Shown here: positions 34,376-44,930 of the stretch, in pieces
Layout: the number at the start of each line of letters is the position of its first letter
Numbering within the stretch: position 1 is the stretch's first letter
NCBI GenBank assembly: GCA_963930655.1
Contig: OZ005605.1
Coordinates: forward strand, 25,241,501 to 25,305,500
Source: Myrica gale
Taxonomy: Eukaryota > Streptophyta > Magnoliopsida > Fagales > Myricaceae
Direction of reading: 5' to 3'
Length of the DNA: 64,000 bases
Position numbers and translations under genes: made by a program
The notes under the pieces: generated by a model
Told to the model about the DNA's origin: nothing
Databases searched by the model: none
Seen by the model: only the letters and a program-made list of their open reading frames with translations

Positions 34376-35410
34376 ACCAACGAAAAAGTTGACGCATATA
34401 TAAAAGCTGTCAATTAACCCTTTTTATACAAACATTTATTTTATATACTATTAATTAGGTTAATATGCACAGAGACTTATGGGTTGCCCTTTTTGTATTA
34501 TTAGTTATAATTATAATTGTCTGACTTATTTTTTATTTATGTAAAAAATAAAAAGATTAAGATCATTGGACCGTTCAATTAAAAAATATAATATATATCA
34601 AATGTTGTAAGATTAAAAAAAAAAGGAGGACTTTATGTAAGTAGGAAAAAAATAAAAAATAAAAATAAAGAAGGAGGACTTGATGTGGATATAGCCAACA
34701 CCGTGACGCCAGTCTGTCGGAGCATGCAAGATTCTGCTCTTTGCACTCGTCTGCGCGACACTTGTGTCAAGGACGGTGGTAGAGTAATCCGGATCGGCCT
34801 GCACGTGGCTTTCGTCGAAGAGCTAAAGAGTAAAAACGGGATTCTACTCCGTACAAGGACAAAGGGACTAGCAATGCTTTGTCCTTTACACGTGTTTTTT
34901 GGTGGGACAGATATTCCTTGCTGTCGTGGACTCCAGCTAGAGTACACCAGGGTTCTGTGGCCCTGATGGGTTGGCTTCTCAAGCCCGGCCCACGGAGGAC
35001 AGAAGATTGAAATATAAACAATCACTAAGGCTTACAATATAGTTACGTAAATGATCTTAGGAAGGATATAATTAATAATTGATTCATTAGCATGTGAATA
35101 TTATTTCTTATGGATCAATATTTGATTAAAAAATTAATTTGTTATTTTGGTAATGATAGAAATGCATGAACTAATTATCTCGTGTCCAGTCTATAATGGA
35201 TCTTGAAACACGTGTAGAACATATTGCGATTGATTGATTGGAAGAACTAATAGAATTCACAAAAGTATATGATAATCTACCGTTCGCCCATGCAGAAAAG
35301 TGTGAGATTTTATTTTGGGAAACCATCTTCGTAACTGAAGAAAGTGTAAAACAGTTATCTTTGATATTAATAGAATCCACAAAAGCTAGCTGACACGGAC
35401 ATTCGAGGGT
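34376..35410. other. Intergenic stretch left of the Copia element
   Basis: AT-rich with a somewhat GC-richer part at about 34680-34990. Two overlapping ORFs on opposite strands there (34633-35025 minus, 34685-34966 plus) have no recognisable domain and are not called as genes. Confidence 0.45.
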
Positions 35411-35424
35411 AATTAATTAATACT

Positions 35425-35724
35425 TGTTGAGGAATGTCATACTTCACGGGATGATAGGGAAGGGCGCAAGACACGGCTTGATCCTTGCCCAAGATCTCAG
35501 CAACCGTTAAAGGGATAAAGGCCGAATATCACGTGAATTTTCCATTGAAAGAAAGTCAGCAGATCACTCACATATAGAAAGGAGCGTACGCATTAATCCC
35601 ATTAAATTCTTTTGTTCCCCATTTTCTTGTATAAATAGGACCACTGTATGGATTGTAAATCATCGAATAACAAATCATTTTTCCCTCTCTTTTCTCTCCT
35701 GGTTCATTACTCTGATTTTCCACA
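35425..35724 (+). repeat. Copia 5' LTR
   Basis: 300 bp, TG...CA ends. A TATAAATA box at 35630-35637 probably sets the element's transcription start. It differs from the 3' LTR by T/C, T/C, A/G and C/T substitutions only. Confidence 0.96.
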
Positions 35725-36393
35725 TGGTATCAGAGGCTTCCTGAGGATTATTTTCTCATTTTGCATCTCTGTTTTGATTGTCACAAAACAGGGATTGCAA
35801 ACTTTATTCTCTATTTCACGTCACCGTGAACCGATCATATTCGGATCCTTTATATCACTCAACGTGATTGTCACACGTTGTAGATGATTATATCTCTTCA
35901 GACACTCCTTTCGTTTCATTATTGGAAATGAGTTCTGTTGGTTTTCGAAGGAGTTTTTTTTTTTCGTCAAACTGTTTACTGCACCCAAGTTTTCGGTGTC
36001 AAAGGTTGAAGACGATATTGTTCTGGGTTTTGTCTTTTTTTTTTCTGGGCTGTTATTTCATTTAAACGAGTTTGCACCTCCGTTGGGCCACCATTTAATT
36101 CGGCCATATCCTTCAGTCTGCTGGGCCACCCTGTTTTAATCCCATTCGACCAGATTATCTCATACAAGCTGAAGCCCGGCCCAATACCTCCACATCCAGA
36201 TAGCAAGACCCAGCCCGCGCCCAGCCTGCCTCGGTCCGATCCGACTTCGGATCTGACCCGGACCGCCGACCCGCGCGCCTGTGCACTCGCCCCGGTCCAG
36301 CTGGTTCCGGTTTGACCCGATCCGGTCCGACGCGATCCGGTTCTCCTAAAAAAAAAAAAAAAAAAAAAGAGGAGATTCAATTTCTTTTCCTTC
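35725..36393 (+). promoter_or_regulatory. Copia primer-binding site and untranslated leader
   Basis: The primer-binding site occupies 35725-35737, directly after the LTR. The remaining leader of about 650 bp includes a GC-rich stretch with repeated 'gatccggt' and 'gacccg' words (36220-36340) and an A-run of about 20 at 36348-36368 just before the gag ATG. Confidence 0.8.
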
Positions 36394-37611
36394 ATGGCTG
36401 CCAAGGAAGAGAAATATGACGATCCGACTCATCATCTATACCTCCATCCTTCTGACCATCCTGGATTAGTCTTGGTCTCTCATCCACTTAGTGAAGAAAA
36501 TTATGCCTCATGGAGTCAAGCAATGCTTCTTGCCCTTGAAGCTAAAAATAAGCTAGGATTCATCGACGGTACAGTTTCTCCACCGACCTCTACCACCTCA
36601 TCCGAGGCTCGACAATGGAAGCGCTGTAATGTCATGGTAATCTCCTGGCTACTCAACTCCATCTCTAAAGAAATCTCTTCTAGTGTGATATACTGTAAGT
36701 CTGCTTATTCCATCTGGACTGATTTGAAAGATCGCTACTCCCAAGTCAATGGCCCACGCCTCTATAAGCTTAAGCAGGATATTAACAATCTTGTTCAAGG
36801 CTCTTTGTCCGTTACAGCATACTTTGCAAAATTAAAGGGCTTATGGGATGAATTGTCCGAAATTCAATCTCCGCACACCTGCACCTGTGGTCTCTGCAAA
36901 TGTGGCGCTCCTAAGGAAAATCTGGCTCAGCGAGAATCCGACCATGTCCTCACTTTTCTTATGGGGCTCAATGATTCTTATGCTACCACTCGTGGCCACA
37001 TCCTGTTGATGGATCCAATTCCCAATCTCAGCCGTACCTACGCCCTCGTCATGCAAGAAGAACGGCACCGCAGCATCTCATCTCCGCCTCCTCTTGAAGG
37101 TCTTGCCCTAGCAACCACCAACTATCCACCACGATCAGGTCCTCCTAAGAAGTCCCTCAAGTGCACCCACTGCGGGAAAGACGGACACACTGTAGATCGT
37201 TGTTACCGCATCCATGGTTATCCATCAGGCCCCCGCAGCCACAAGCCCGGCTCTGGTCCTAAACATAGCGCTCATCAGGCTTCCACCAGCAGTTTGCCAT
37301 TCACTCCTGATCAATGCCAACAACTCTTAGCCATGTTGAACAATTCCTCGTCCATGGCCAATCATGTAGGTAGCAGTGTCTCCTTATCAGGTAACTCTCA
37401 CATCGACTCTTTGTGGATTCTTGATAGTGGGGCCACTGATCACATGGTCCGCACACCTTCCGCTTTGTCCCAAGCCATTCCTCTCCATGGTCGCACCGTC
37501 CGCCTTCCTGATGGTCTTGTGCTCCTGTCACTCACATTGGCTCCGTTGTCTTCTCCCCACAACTTACACTACACCATGTTCTTTGTGTTCCTAATTTTCA
37601 GTTCAACTTAA
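36394..37611 (+). CDS. Copia Gag plus protease, N-terminal part of a broken Gag-Pol
   Basis: 405-aa frame. Residues about 10-60 match the Copia gag N-terminal module (HHLYLHPSDHPG, then the YASWSQAMLLAL pattern). A UBN2-like gag core follows. A CCHC zinc knuckle lies at 37162-37203 (CTHCGKDGHTVDRC). The aspartic protease active site DSGA is at 37423-37434. The sequence loses its family resemblance after about 37515, where the continuation lies in another frame, so the last 30 or so residues are out-of-frame translation. In intact Copia elements Gag and Pol share one frame, so this is the upstream half of a disrupted polyprotein. Confidence 0.9.
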   Translation: MAAKEEKYDDPTHHLYLHPSDHPGLVLVSHPLSEENYASWSQAMLLALEAKNKLGFIDGTVSPPTSTTSSEARQWKRCNVMVISWLLNSISKEISSSVIYCKSAYSIWTDLKDRYSQVNGPRLYKLKQDINNLVQGSLSVTAYFAKLKGLWDELSEIQSPHTCTCGLCKCGAPKENLAQRESDHVLTFLMGLNDSYATTRGHILLMDPIPNLSRTYALVMQEERHRSISSPPPLEGLALATTNYPPRSGPPKKSLKCTHCGKDGHTVDRCYRIHGYPSGPRSHKPGSGPKHSAHQASTSSLPFTPDQCQQLLAMLNNSSSMANHVGSSVSLSGNSHIDSLWILDSGATDHMVRTPSALSQAIPLHGRTVRLPDGLVLLSLTLAPLSSPHNLHYTMFFVFLIFSST

Positions 37612-40600
37612 TCTCTGTTCGCACTTTATGTAAAACTCTTCAATGCCTTATCACTTTCTCATCCGATTTTTGTCTTATCCAGGACCTACGCTCGATGAAG
37701 ATGATTGGGATGGGCACTGAGAAGGATGGACTCTATTATTTCACCAACACCCGCATTGCTCGTTGTCATGTGGCGCAGACTAGCTCTCAGCTTTGGCACC
37801 GCCGCCTTGGTCACCTTTCCAATAAAACCTTGTCATCGCTTTCTAGCAATAATTCTGAAATTTGTACTCCAAATTCAGAACCTTGTTTAATTTGTCCTTT
37901 AGCCAAACAGACTCGCATTCCCTTTCCACATAGTTCTATTACTTCTCCTACTCCTTTTCATCTCTTACATGTTGATATTTGGGGCGGATACCGAGTGCCA
38001 TCCATAACTGGTGCTCGATATTTTCTCACCATTGTCGATGATTTTACTCGATCCACTTGGATCTATCTCATGCACCACAAATCCGAGGCACGTTCATTTA
38101 TACAAGCTTTCATTCATTTTGCCGAAAACCATTTTTCCACCACGGTTAAAATTATCCGCAGTGATAATGGCCCAGAATTCACCATTCCTTCCTTCTATAC
38201 TCCCAAAGGCATTTTACATCAAACCAGTTGTGTTTCAACTCCCCAACAAAATGGAGTGGTTGAACGCAAACACCGTCATCTCCTTAATGTTGCTCGTGCT
38301 CTGCTCTTTCAAGCTCAGATGCCCAAGCACTTTTGGGGAGATGCTATTCTCACTGCTGCCTACCTCATAAACCGCACTCCTTCCCCTGTTTTAGGTGGTT
38401 CTACTCCTTACGAAAAATTACATGGGGTCCAACCTTCCTACACCCATCTACGTGTTTTTGGGTGTTTGTGCTACGCTTCCACCCATCATATTACTCCCTC
38501 CAAATTCGATCCCCGGGCCAGTCGATGCATTTTTCTTGGCTATCCTTATCGCCAGAAAGGATATCGTCTTTATGATCTGTCCACTCATAAGACCTTTGTT
38601 TCTCGAGATGTTACTTTCTACGAGGACCAGTTTCCCTTTGCCTCATCACCCTCACCTACTGCTCCTCCTATCCTACCTTGTCCCGTCCTTCCTACGGATT
38701 CGTCTCCTGATCCTCCCCGCCCCCCTGTCCCTGATTCTCCACCTTCGCCCTCACCTCCATCACCACCTGTGCCGCGGAGATCTAGTCGCTCCACCAGGCC
38801 ACCGACATACTTGCACGATTTCCATATTGGACAGGTCCTCCCTTCTCGGCCCGCTCACTCTTCTGACTCGGCGTTGGTCCCTTCTTCAGGTACCCCTTAC
38901 TCTCTCTCTAACTTCCTTTCTTATGCACGATTATCTCCTTCTCATCATGCCTTCACTACTGCCATTTCTCTTGCACAAGAATCCAAGTTTTTTTTGCAGG
39001 CTATGGATGACCCCAATTGGCGTGCCGCCATGCGTGCCGAAATTGATGCCCTTGAAACCAATCACACTTGGATTCTTACTCATCTCCCACCTGGTAAGAC
39101 ACCCATTGGCTGCAAATGGGTCTACAAGGTCAAGTACAACCCTGACGGCACCATTGAGCGGTACAAGGCTCGCCTCGTTGCTAAAGGCTACAGCCAACAG
39201 GAAGGCATTGACTACACCGAGACTTTTGCTCCGGTTGCTAAAATGACCACTGTGCGTACCGTTTTAGCTCTTGCTTCCGCTCGCAATTGGCATCTCCATC
39301 AACTTGATGTCAACAATGCTTTCCTCTATGGCGATCTTGACGAAGAAGTCTACATGCAACTTCCTCCAGGATTCGGACGAAAGGGGGAGACTAGAGTTTG
39401 TAAACTCGTTAAGTCTCTATATGGACTTAAACAAGCTTCGAGACAATGGTATGCCAAACTCTCTTCCACTCTCATTAATGCTGGATATCAACAATCCAAG
39501 GCCGATTATTCATTATTCGTCCGATCCCATGAAGGCAACTTTATTGTTATCCTAGTCTATGTAGATGACATCATTGTTACAGGAAACAGTTTGGAGCAGG
39601 TCAATGAGGTCAAGAAGTACCTAGGCGACCACTTCAAACTCAAAGATCTGGGCGTCTTGAAATATTTCTTGGGTATCGAAGTGGCTCGCTCCCACAAAGG
39701 CATATTCCTGTCTCAGAGGAAGTATGCACTCGAGATTTTAGAAGATACAGGCTTTCTTGGGGCTAAACCTGGGAATCTTCCCATGGAATCAAACCTCGCA
39801 CTCAGCGAGAGTGAAGGCGATCTTATAAAAGATCCCTCATCATACAGACGACTAGTTGGTAGACTGATTTACCTGGCCATCACAAGACCAGACTTAGCAT
39901 ATTCAGTACATGTGCTTAGTCAATTTATGGACAAGCCACGGATACCACACTTGGATGCAGCGCATAGAGTTCTACGATACCTTAAGAAATCTCCAGGTCA
40001 AGGGGTCTTCTTATCAGCTTCCAGTGAAATCCAGTTACACGCATACTGTGACGCAGATTGGGCACGCTGTAGAGACACCAGACGATCAATCACTGGGTAT
40101 TGCATTCTACTCGGGAAGTCACCTATTTCTTGGAAGACCAAGAAACAAACAACAGTTTCTCGCTCCTCAGCCGAAGCGGAATACAGATCTATGGCTTCTA
40201 CATGTTGTGAGATAACTTGGTTGAAGTCTTTACTCTCGGATCTTGACGTAGTACATCCTCAACCAGTCAGCCTATACTGTGATAACAAGGCTGTCATTCA
40301 TATAGCCTCAAATCCGGTGTTTCATGAAAGAACCAAACATATCGAGATAGATTGTCATGTGGTTCGAGAAAGGCTCCAGAGTGGCATCATTCAAACAGCT
40401 TATATACATACAAGCCAGCAACCTGCTGATCTCTTTACCAAAGCCCTTGGAATTTCTCAGTTCAATCATTTGCTCAGCAAGTTGGGTGTCAGAAACATCC
40501 ACGCCAACTTGAGGGGGAGTGTTGAGGAATGTCATACTTCACGGGATGACAGGGAAGGGCGCAAGACACGGCTTGATCCTTGCCCAAGATCTCAGCAACC

Positions 40601-40631
40601 GTTAAAGGGACAAGGGCCGAATATCACGTGA
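37612..40631 (+). pseudogene. Copia Pol: integrase, reverse transcriptase and RNase H, downstream of the frame break
   Basis: The first ATG of this frame is at 37695, but similarity in the frame extends upstream to about 37520. Order: GAG-pre-integrase (LWHRRLGHLSNKTL), the integrase core with its Asp, Asp and Glu motifs (VDIWGG, RSDNGPEF, GVVERKHRH), and a proline-rich linker (38640-38790). Reverse transcriptase follows, with catalytic YVDD at 39558-39569, then RNase H (YCDADWA, SSAEAEYRS, YCDNKA). No internal stop codon is seen. The frame runs into the first part of the 3' LTR before stopping. It is classed as disrupted only because it is out of frame with gag. The start depends on how the frame break is read. 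Confidence 0.88.
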
Positions 40632-40819
40632 ATTTTTCATTGAAAGAAAGTCAGCAGATCACTCACATATAGAAAGGAGCGTACGCATTAATCCCATTAA
40701 ATTCTTTTGTTCCCCATTTTCTTGTATAAATAGGACCACTGTATGGATTGTAAATCATCGAATAACAAATCATTTTTCCCTCTCTTTTCTCTCCTGGTTC
40801 ATTACTCTGATTTTCCACA
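40520..40819 (+). repeat. Copia 3' LTR
   Basis: 300 bp, TG...CA ends, preceded by the polypurine tract at 40511-40519. It differs from the 5' LTR at four transitions. Confidence 0.96.
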
Positions 40820-40828
40820 ATACTATTT

Positions 40829-41029
40829 TTTTATGACGAGGAAATTCTCCAAAGTCGGACCCTTTTGGTCCAATCCTGAAGTACAAACTCTGATCCCCTC
40901 AACCGATCCCATAACCTAGGGAGCAGGTAAGTCAAGGGCGATAATAGGGGTGTTGGGGCTCGAACTTGGGACATGTTAGAATCCAAGTCGAAACCTTACC
41001 ACCACACCAAACCCTTGGGGGTAGTAATG
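40829..41029 (-). mobile_element. tRNA-derived SINE, interrupted target site of the Copia element
   Basis: On the minus strand the head reads like a tRNA promoter: A-box region TGGTGTGGTGGTAAGG, then B box AGTTCGAGCCCC about 35 bases on. The body ends in an A-run, seen as T7 on plus at 40826-40832. Flanking duplications AATTAATACTATTT are at 41030-41043 on the right. On the left they are at 35415-35424 plus 40825-40828 once the Copia and its ATACT repeat are removed. Length is about 200 bp. Family not identified. Confidence 0.85.
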
Positions 41030-41149
41030 AATTAATACTATTTACCATGGCGGCCCCCAATGGCTATATCGTTCAGAGGATACTTATCTTTCTTATATAA
41101 TGAGGATATAAAGAATAACTATTGAGCAGAGTACATACTCTACTTATCA

Positions 41150-41475
41150 TCATCGATGCATTGCTGCTGAGCTGGACTTCATGCTACTGAGCTGGACTTC
41201 AGTTTGTTAAAACTGAACTTACTCACGAAGTTGCTGAGCTGGAAGTCTGTTAGCTGGATTCAGTTTGTTGTACATATAACTGCTATTAGTTAGTCAGTTT
41301 GATGTATTAATCAATTTTGTTAGTAATAGCTTCGGCTATATATATTCATGTATTCATTCCGTAAAGAGTAAGATCTTTGAATATACAGAAGAAACATTTT
41401 CTTCATTCTTCTCTCTATCTCCGGTAGATACTTTCTTGCTCTTTTTCACTTCTTTACAATAACTGCTTAACTAGT
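41150..41475 (+). repeat. Possible solo LTR or LTR fragment
   Basis: Contains repeated 'gctgagctggacttca' words, then 'agttagtcagtt', 'tagcttcggctatatatatt' (TATA-like) and a pyrimidine-rich end ('ttttcttcattcttctctct'). That layout resembles the promoter and R region of small Copia LTRs. Clear TG...CA ends and a target-site duplication were not found. Confidence 0.35.
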
Positions 41476-42289
41476 GTTTGACTCTAAGAATTTTCTCTTT
41501 CCAATCCTGCGCAGCTGGAAAGACATACAGAAAGCAAAAAGAACAAGTCTCCCTTTGCCTCGAAGCCACTATAAAATGGTGTTATATATGATGAGAGCTT
41601 ACCGAAACTAACCATTTTTACCGTCTAAATAAGCTTCATTCATGGTTCTTCCTGGATTGAGATTATAATTTTTTGATCACAGGTAGGTGTATTAAGTTTT
41701 TAATAAAGGATCATCAAGTATAGGTGGAGTGAGACATCAATTTCTACTCATGATCATGTATAGGAAATAACAAGGTCATAATGTTGTCGCCAGAAGATAG
41801 AAAAACGGGCTAATCAAACAGAAGGAAAAAGGTTAAATGCTTTTTCTTAGCTTCTATATATATTTGCTCTCTGTCGGCGCCATGATTGGCGGTATCTTTG
41901 CTCCTTGAGTACTGTATGGCTCGTGCTTGCGAGAGCGAAGGGCCAGGATGATTATAGCCAAAAACTTGGACAAGAGACTGTATCATGATGACCATATACT
42001 TTGTCTAAAGAATCTAAAAGAGAGATAACGATGTCGTGTGGATTATTAGAGAAAGAAGTACTGGTAGGGCCTGAACAAATAATGTCTTCCGCAGTTGGAG
42101 TTACTCCCCTCAAATCTGGAAAATCACAATTCATGTGAAAATACAGTACCCATAGCTGTTCAGGAGCTACAAGCTAACAAGGAAATAAAAACAGCTAAAA
42201 GAAGAAGATCACGTAGCCTGGATCGAAGTAGAAGAAGCACCTTAATTAGTTAGCCAAGTAGACCTTAGCAGACTCTGTCATCCTAAATT
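41476..42289. other. Intergenic stretch
   Basis: No gene or bounded repeat recognised. The short minus-strand ORFs at 41810 and 41952 have no motif. Confidence 0.45.
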
Positions 42290-42562
42290 TTGAAGCAGAT
42301 ATCAAGATTTCGCTTTCATTGCAGCCTTGCAGGCTGCAGCAATATGCTCGGACTAGCTTGGGAAGCCGATCCATACATAGGCCTACAAATGAGCACCAAT
42401 GGAACCTTCAGTACTGATGAAGCCGAATTAGGTCTAATGATGATAACGGATTCAGCAGCAAGACAATTAAAAACATTGAATATTAACCTTGAAGGTGATA
42501 TTCTTATAATCATCCAATTAGTCAACCAATGTCAAACCCATCCAGATCCGGAATGCCTTTAG
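42290..42562 (+). pseudogene. RNase H-like fragment (RVT_3 type), probably LINE-derived
   Basis: 90-codon open stretch. The part reading TDEAELGLMMITDSAAR, then ...NINLEGDILIIIQLVNQ, has the pattern of the plant RVT_3/RNase H fold. That pattern is an acidic E-A-E-L helix, a following helix, then the strand with E-G-D. Catalytic context upstream is missing. It stops where the trinucleotide repeat begins. A fragment, not a working gene. Confidence 0.45.
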
Positions 42563-42655
42563 CTTCTTCTTCTTCTTCTTCTTCTTCTTCTTCTTCTTCT
42601 TCTTCTTCTTCTTCTTCTTCTTCTTCTTCTCTCTCTCTCTCTCTCTCTTCTTCTG
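42563..42655. repeat. (CTT)n then (CT)n microsatellite
   Basis: About 22 CTT/TTC units to 42630, then about 9 CT units to 42648, then a few more TTC. On the minus strand it encodes a spurious poly-glutamate run. Confidence 0.95.
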
Positions 42656-43683
42656 CGATCAATATCTTCAGTAAATTAGCATGAGAAAATGTGAATGGCA
42701 ATCGCTCGCTTGACTTTCTATTAAGCTCTCCATCATGCATACTTCTAAACCTTCTTCCCCTTCCAGAAAAGCGAAAGTACCCCATCTGACAGCGGATGGC
42801 GACGAGCATCAGCCCACAAAGATAAAAAAAAAACACAACGCATCCAGATCAACTGGTAAGGATTGAAGTTTTAAACCAACCATTTTGTTTAGGTAAGTTA
42901 ACTGAGTTCAGTTTCTTCTCGAGTAATGAGAAGTCTTAAGCAATAACATTCTTCAGTTTCTTGCTTTCCTCTGCTCTCTGTCTTCAGTTTCTTGCTCTTC
43001 TATGCTCTCTTTTCTGTAGTAAAATATTTGACAGAAGTTTGGCGCATCCGCCGTACGTATATATGTTGCATTTCTTTTGGTGATGATGTCCAGTTAGATG
43101 CAAGTAATCATGACCAACCGTACCCAAAAGGAAAACTATGAACGACAGTTTGTGATTTTCTCGTGCTTGCGCTCAATATCGTTAGCTTTTTTCTCTCAGG
43201 AAAGACGACAATAGGAGTTGAAAATCGCATTGCCTTGCTCTTTAAGGAACCAAAAGTTGCTTGAAGCTCGTTAGTGTTCATTCCGTGGCTCCCTATACTT
43301 GAACATACTGTATTTTGATGAATTGAGGATGCCACCGCCATCTTCTTTTTTCCTTCATCGGTGGAGCAAACGCGAGAAGCAGCAACTGAAGGGTGACCCG
43401 TGGAGCCGCGATTCCTATATATAGCCGGCCATTTAGCACATTAGCACCCAAATTGCTAGCCCCATTACTGAATATGCTTGATTTTTGGGTTCTAAAACTG
43501 AATAGCCTATTTGTATGGCTCCTGTTCTTTCCTTTTAACTGTCCCAAATTGTCTTAAAGGAACTTCAAGCTCTAGCTCCTCGACGTAGATACCAACCACA
43601 ATCGCTTTACTAGCTAGTTTTGTCTTCCAAGTAAAATATCACACAATCAGAAAGTCACAAAGTGCAACATATCCACTTGAGAT
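42656..43683. other. Intergenic stretch left of the palindromic MITE
   Basis: No gene recognised. Minus-strand ORFs at 43108 and 43293 overlap each other in different frames and have no motif. Confidence 0.45.
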
Positions 43684-43692
43684 TTTATTTTA

Positions 43693-44555
43693 GGCTTAAA
43701 TGCACCCCATGCCCCTGGGGTTTGCCGAAAGAGCAAATATGCCCCTGAGGTATGCAAAGTCATTTTCATACCCTTGAGGTATACTTTTAGAAGCAAATAT
43801 GTCCCTCCGTTATCTGCCGTTTGAAGCCCTAACGGTAAATGCTGACGTGTCAAAATTTGACACGTCAGCACCAATCAGACGATGACACCTGGCATTTTCG
43901 GGAAAAAAAAAAAAACGAAAACTGAAAGAGGGGGAGACCCCGAGCGGCGAAGGGAGCTGGGCTCCCTTCGCCGCCGCGAGGCGATCTGGGCTCCCCCGTC
44001 GCGCGGGCGCCGCTCGCGCGAACGGCGCGAGCGACGCGGGGGAGCCCAGATCTGGGCTCCCTGCGTCGCCCGAGGCGGCCGCGCGCCACCCCTGAGCAGG
44101 GGAGACGCGGGGGTGGCTCGAAGCCACCCCTCGCGGCGCGCAGCCGCCTCGGGCGACGCGGGGAGCCCAGATCTGGGCTCCCTTGCGTCGCCCGCGCCTT
44201 TCGCGCGAGCGCCGCTCGCGCGACGGGGGAGCCCAGATCTGGGCTCCCCCGTCGCCGGGGTGGCCCCTGCTGGCCACCCCTCGCGGCGGCGACGCTCGGG
44301 GGTCTCCCCCTCTTTCAGTTTTCGTTTTTTTTTTTTTTTTAAAATTTCGAAAATGCCAGGTGTCATCGTGTGATTGGTGCTGACGTGTCAAATTTTGACA
44401 CGTCAGCATTTACCGTTAGGGCTTCAAACGGCAGATAACGGAGGGACATATTTGCTTCTAAAAGTATACCTCAGGGGTATGAAAATGACTTTGCATACCT
44501 CAGGGGCATATTTGCTCTTTCGGCATACCCCAGGGGCATGGGGTGCATTTAAGCC
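43693..44555. mobile_element. Mutator-type element of 863 bp with long inverted arms and a GC-rich palindromic core
   Basis: Termini GGCTTAAATGCACCCCATGC and its complement. The arms match for about 260 bp (43693-43950 with 44300-44555) at very high identity. They are flanked by 9-bp duplications TTTATTTTA at 43684-43692 and 44556-44564. The core (about 43940-44300) is extremely GC-rich. It carries at least three copies of the palindrome GAGCCCAGATCTGGGCTC (near 44043, 44164 and 44228), and a GACGTGTCAAA/TTTGACACGTC palindrome sits in each arm. ORFs read from it on both strands are mirror images and not genes. It ends about 375 bp before the TBCC-gene ATG. Confidence 0.9.
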
Positions 44556-44564
44556 TTTATTTTA

Positions 44565-44930
44565 TACGAATTGAAAACTGAATAAAATTATTTTTTATGC
44601 CAGGAAATAATTGGTATACACAGTTACACACCAATCAATTACGTCTTTGCGCTCAGAAAAAAATCAATTGCATGCAAGCTGGTCTTTCCCAGACGTCTGT
44701 TCGATCTGGATTTCATACTCCACCAGCAGCTTGTCAGTCGAACACTGCACTAGTTAATTCCCCCGGGCTTCGCTGCTTACTCTCTGACATCCAATAGTAG
44801 TGCCACGCAGTCTCTCCCCCCTGAGCTTGCATACACCTAATCCCATCTCTCTCTCTCTCTCTCGATTTTCATCTCAAAGATCTGCAACTCCAACTAGTCT
44901 CTCTTGACTCGATCTCTCTTCCTCCAAGCA
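44565..44930 (+). promoter_or_regulatory. Probable core promoter and 5' leader of the TBCC-domain gene
   Basis: Lies between the palindromic MITE and the ATG at 44931. A (TC)n tract at about 44845-44864 followed by 'cgattttcatctc' is typical of plant 5' UTRs. No definite TATA box is called. Confidence 0.5.

Larger units (their letters stand above)
35425..40819 (+). mobile_element. Near-complete Ty1/Copia LTR retrotransposon, 5,395 bp
   Basis: Two 300-bp LTRs begin TGTTGAGG and end CCACA. A perfect 5-bp target-site duplication ATACT lies at 35420-35424 and 40820-40824. The primer-binding site TGGTATCAGAGGC (from 35725) matches initiator tRNA-Met. The polypurine tract GAGGGGGAG is at 40511-40519. 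The domain order is Gag, zinc knuckle, protease, integrase, reverse transcriptase, RNase H, which is the Copia order. The LTRs differ at four sites, all transitions, about 1.3 percent. The reading frame has one break near 37510-37530 and otherwise stays open. The insertion site is the target-site duplication of an older SINE on its right. Confidence 0.97.

Noticed and set aside
38395..39246. 283-codon ORF inside the Copia element
   Set aside because: Out-of-frame shadow of the Pol reading frame, rich in Leu/Pro because of the proline-rich linker. The real domains are in the other frame.
42522..42836. Minus-strand ORF with a long poly-glutamate run
   Set aside because: It is a translation of the CTT/CT microsatellite.
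43810..44409. Several 160-200-codon ORFs on both strands in the GC-rich core
   Set aside because: The region is a near-perfect inverted repeat, so the ORFs mirror each other and arise from high GC content. No known domain, and the segment is bounded by a 9-bp target-site duplication as a transposon.
44904..44930. Upstream start for the TBCC gene
   Set aside because: The codon at 44904 is TTG. The ATG at 44931 fits the family N-terminus.
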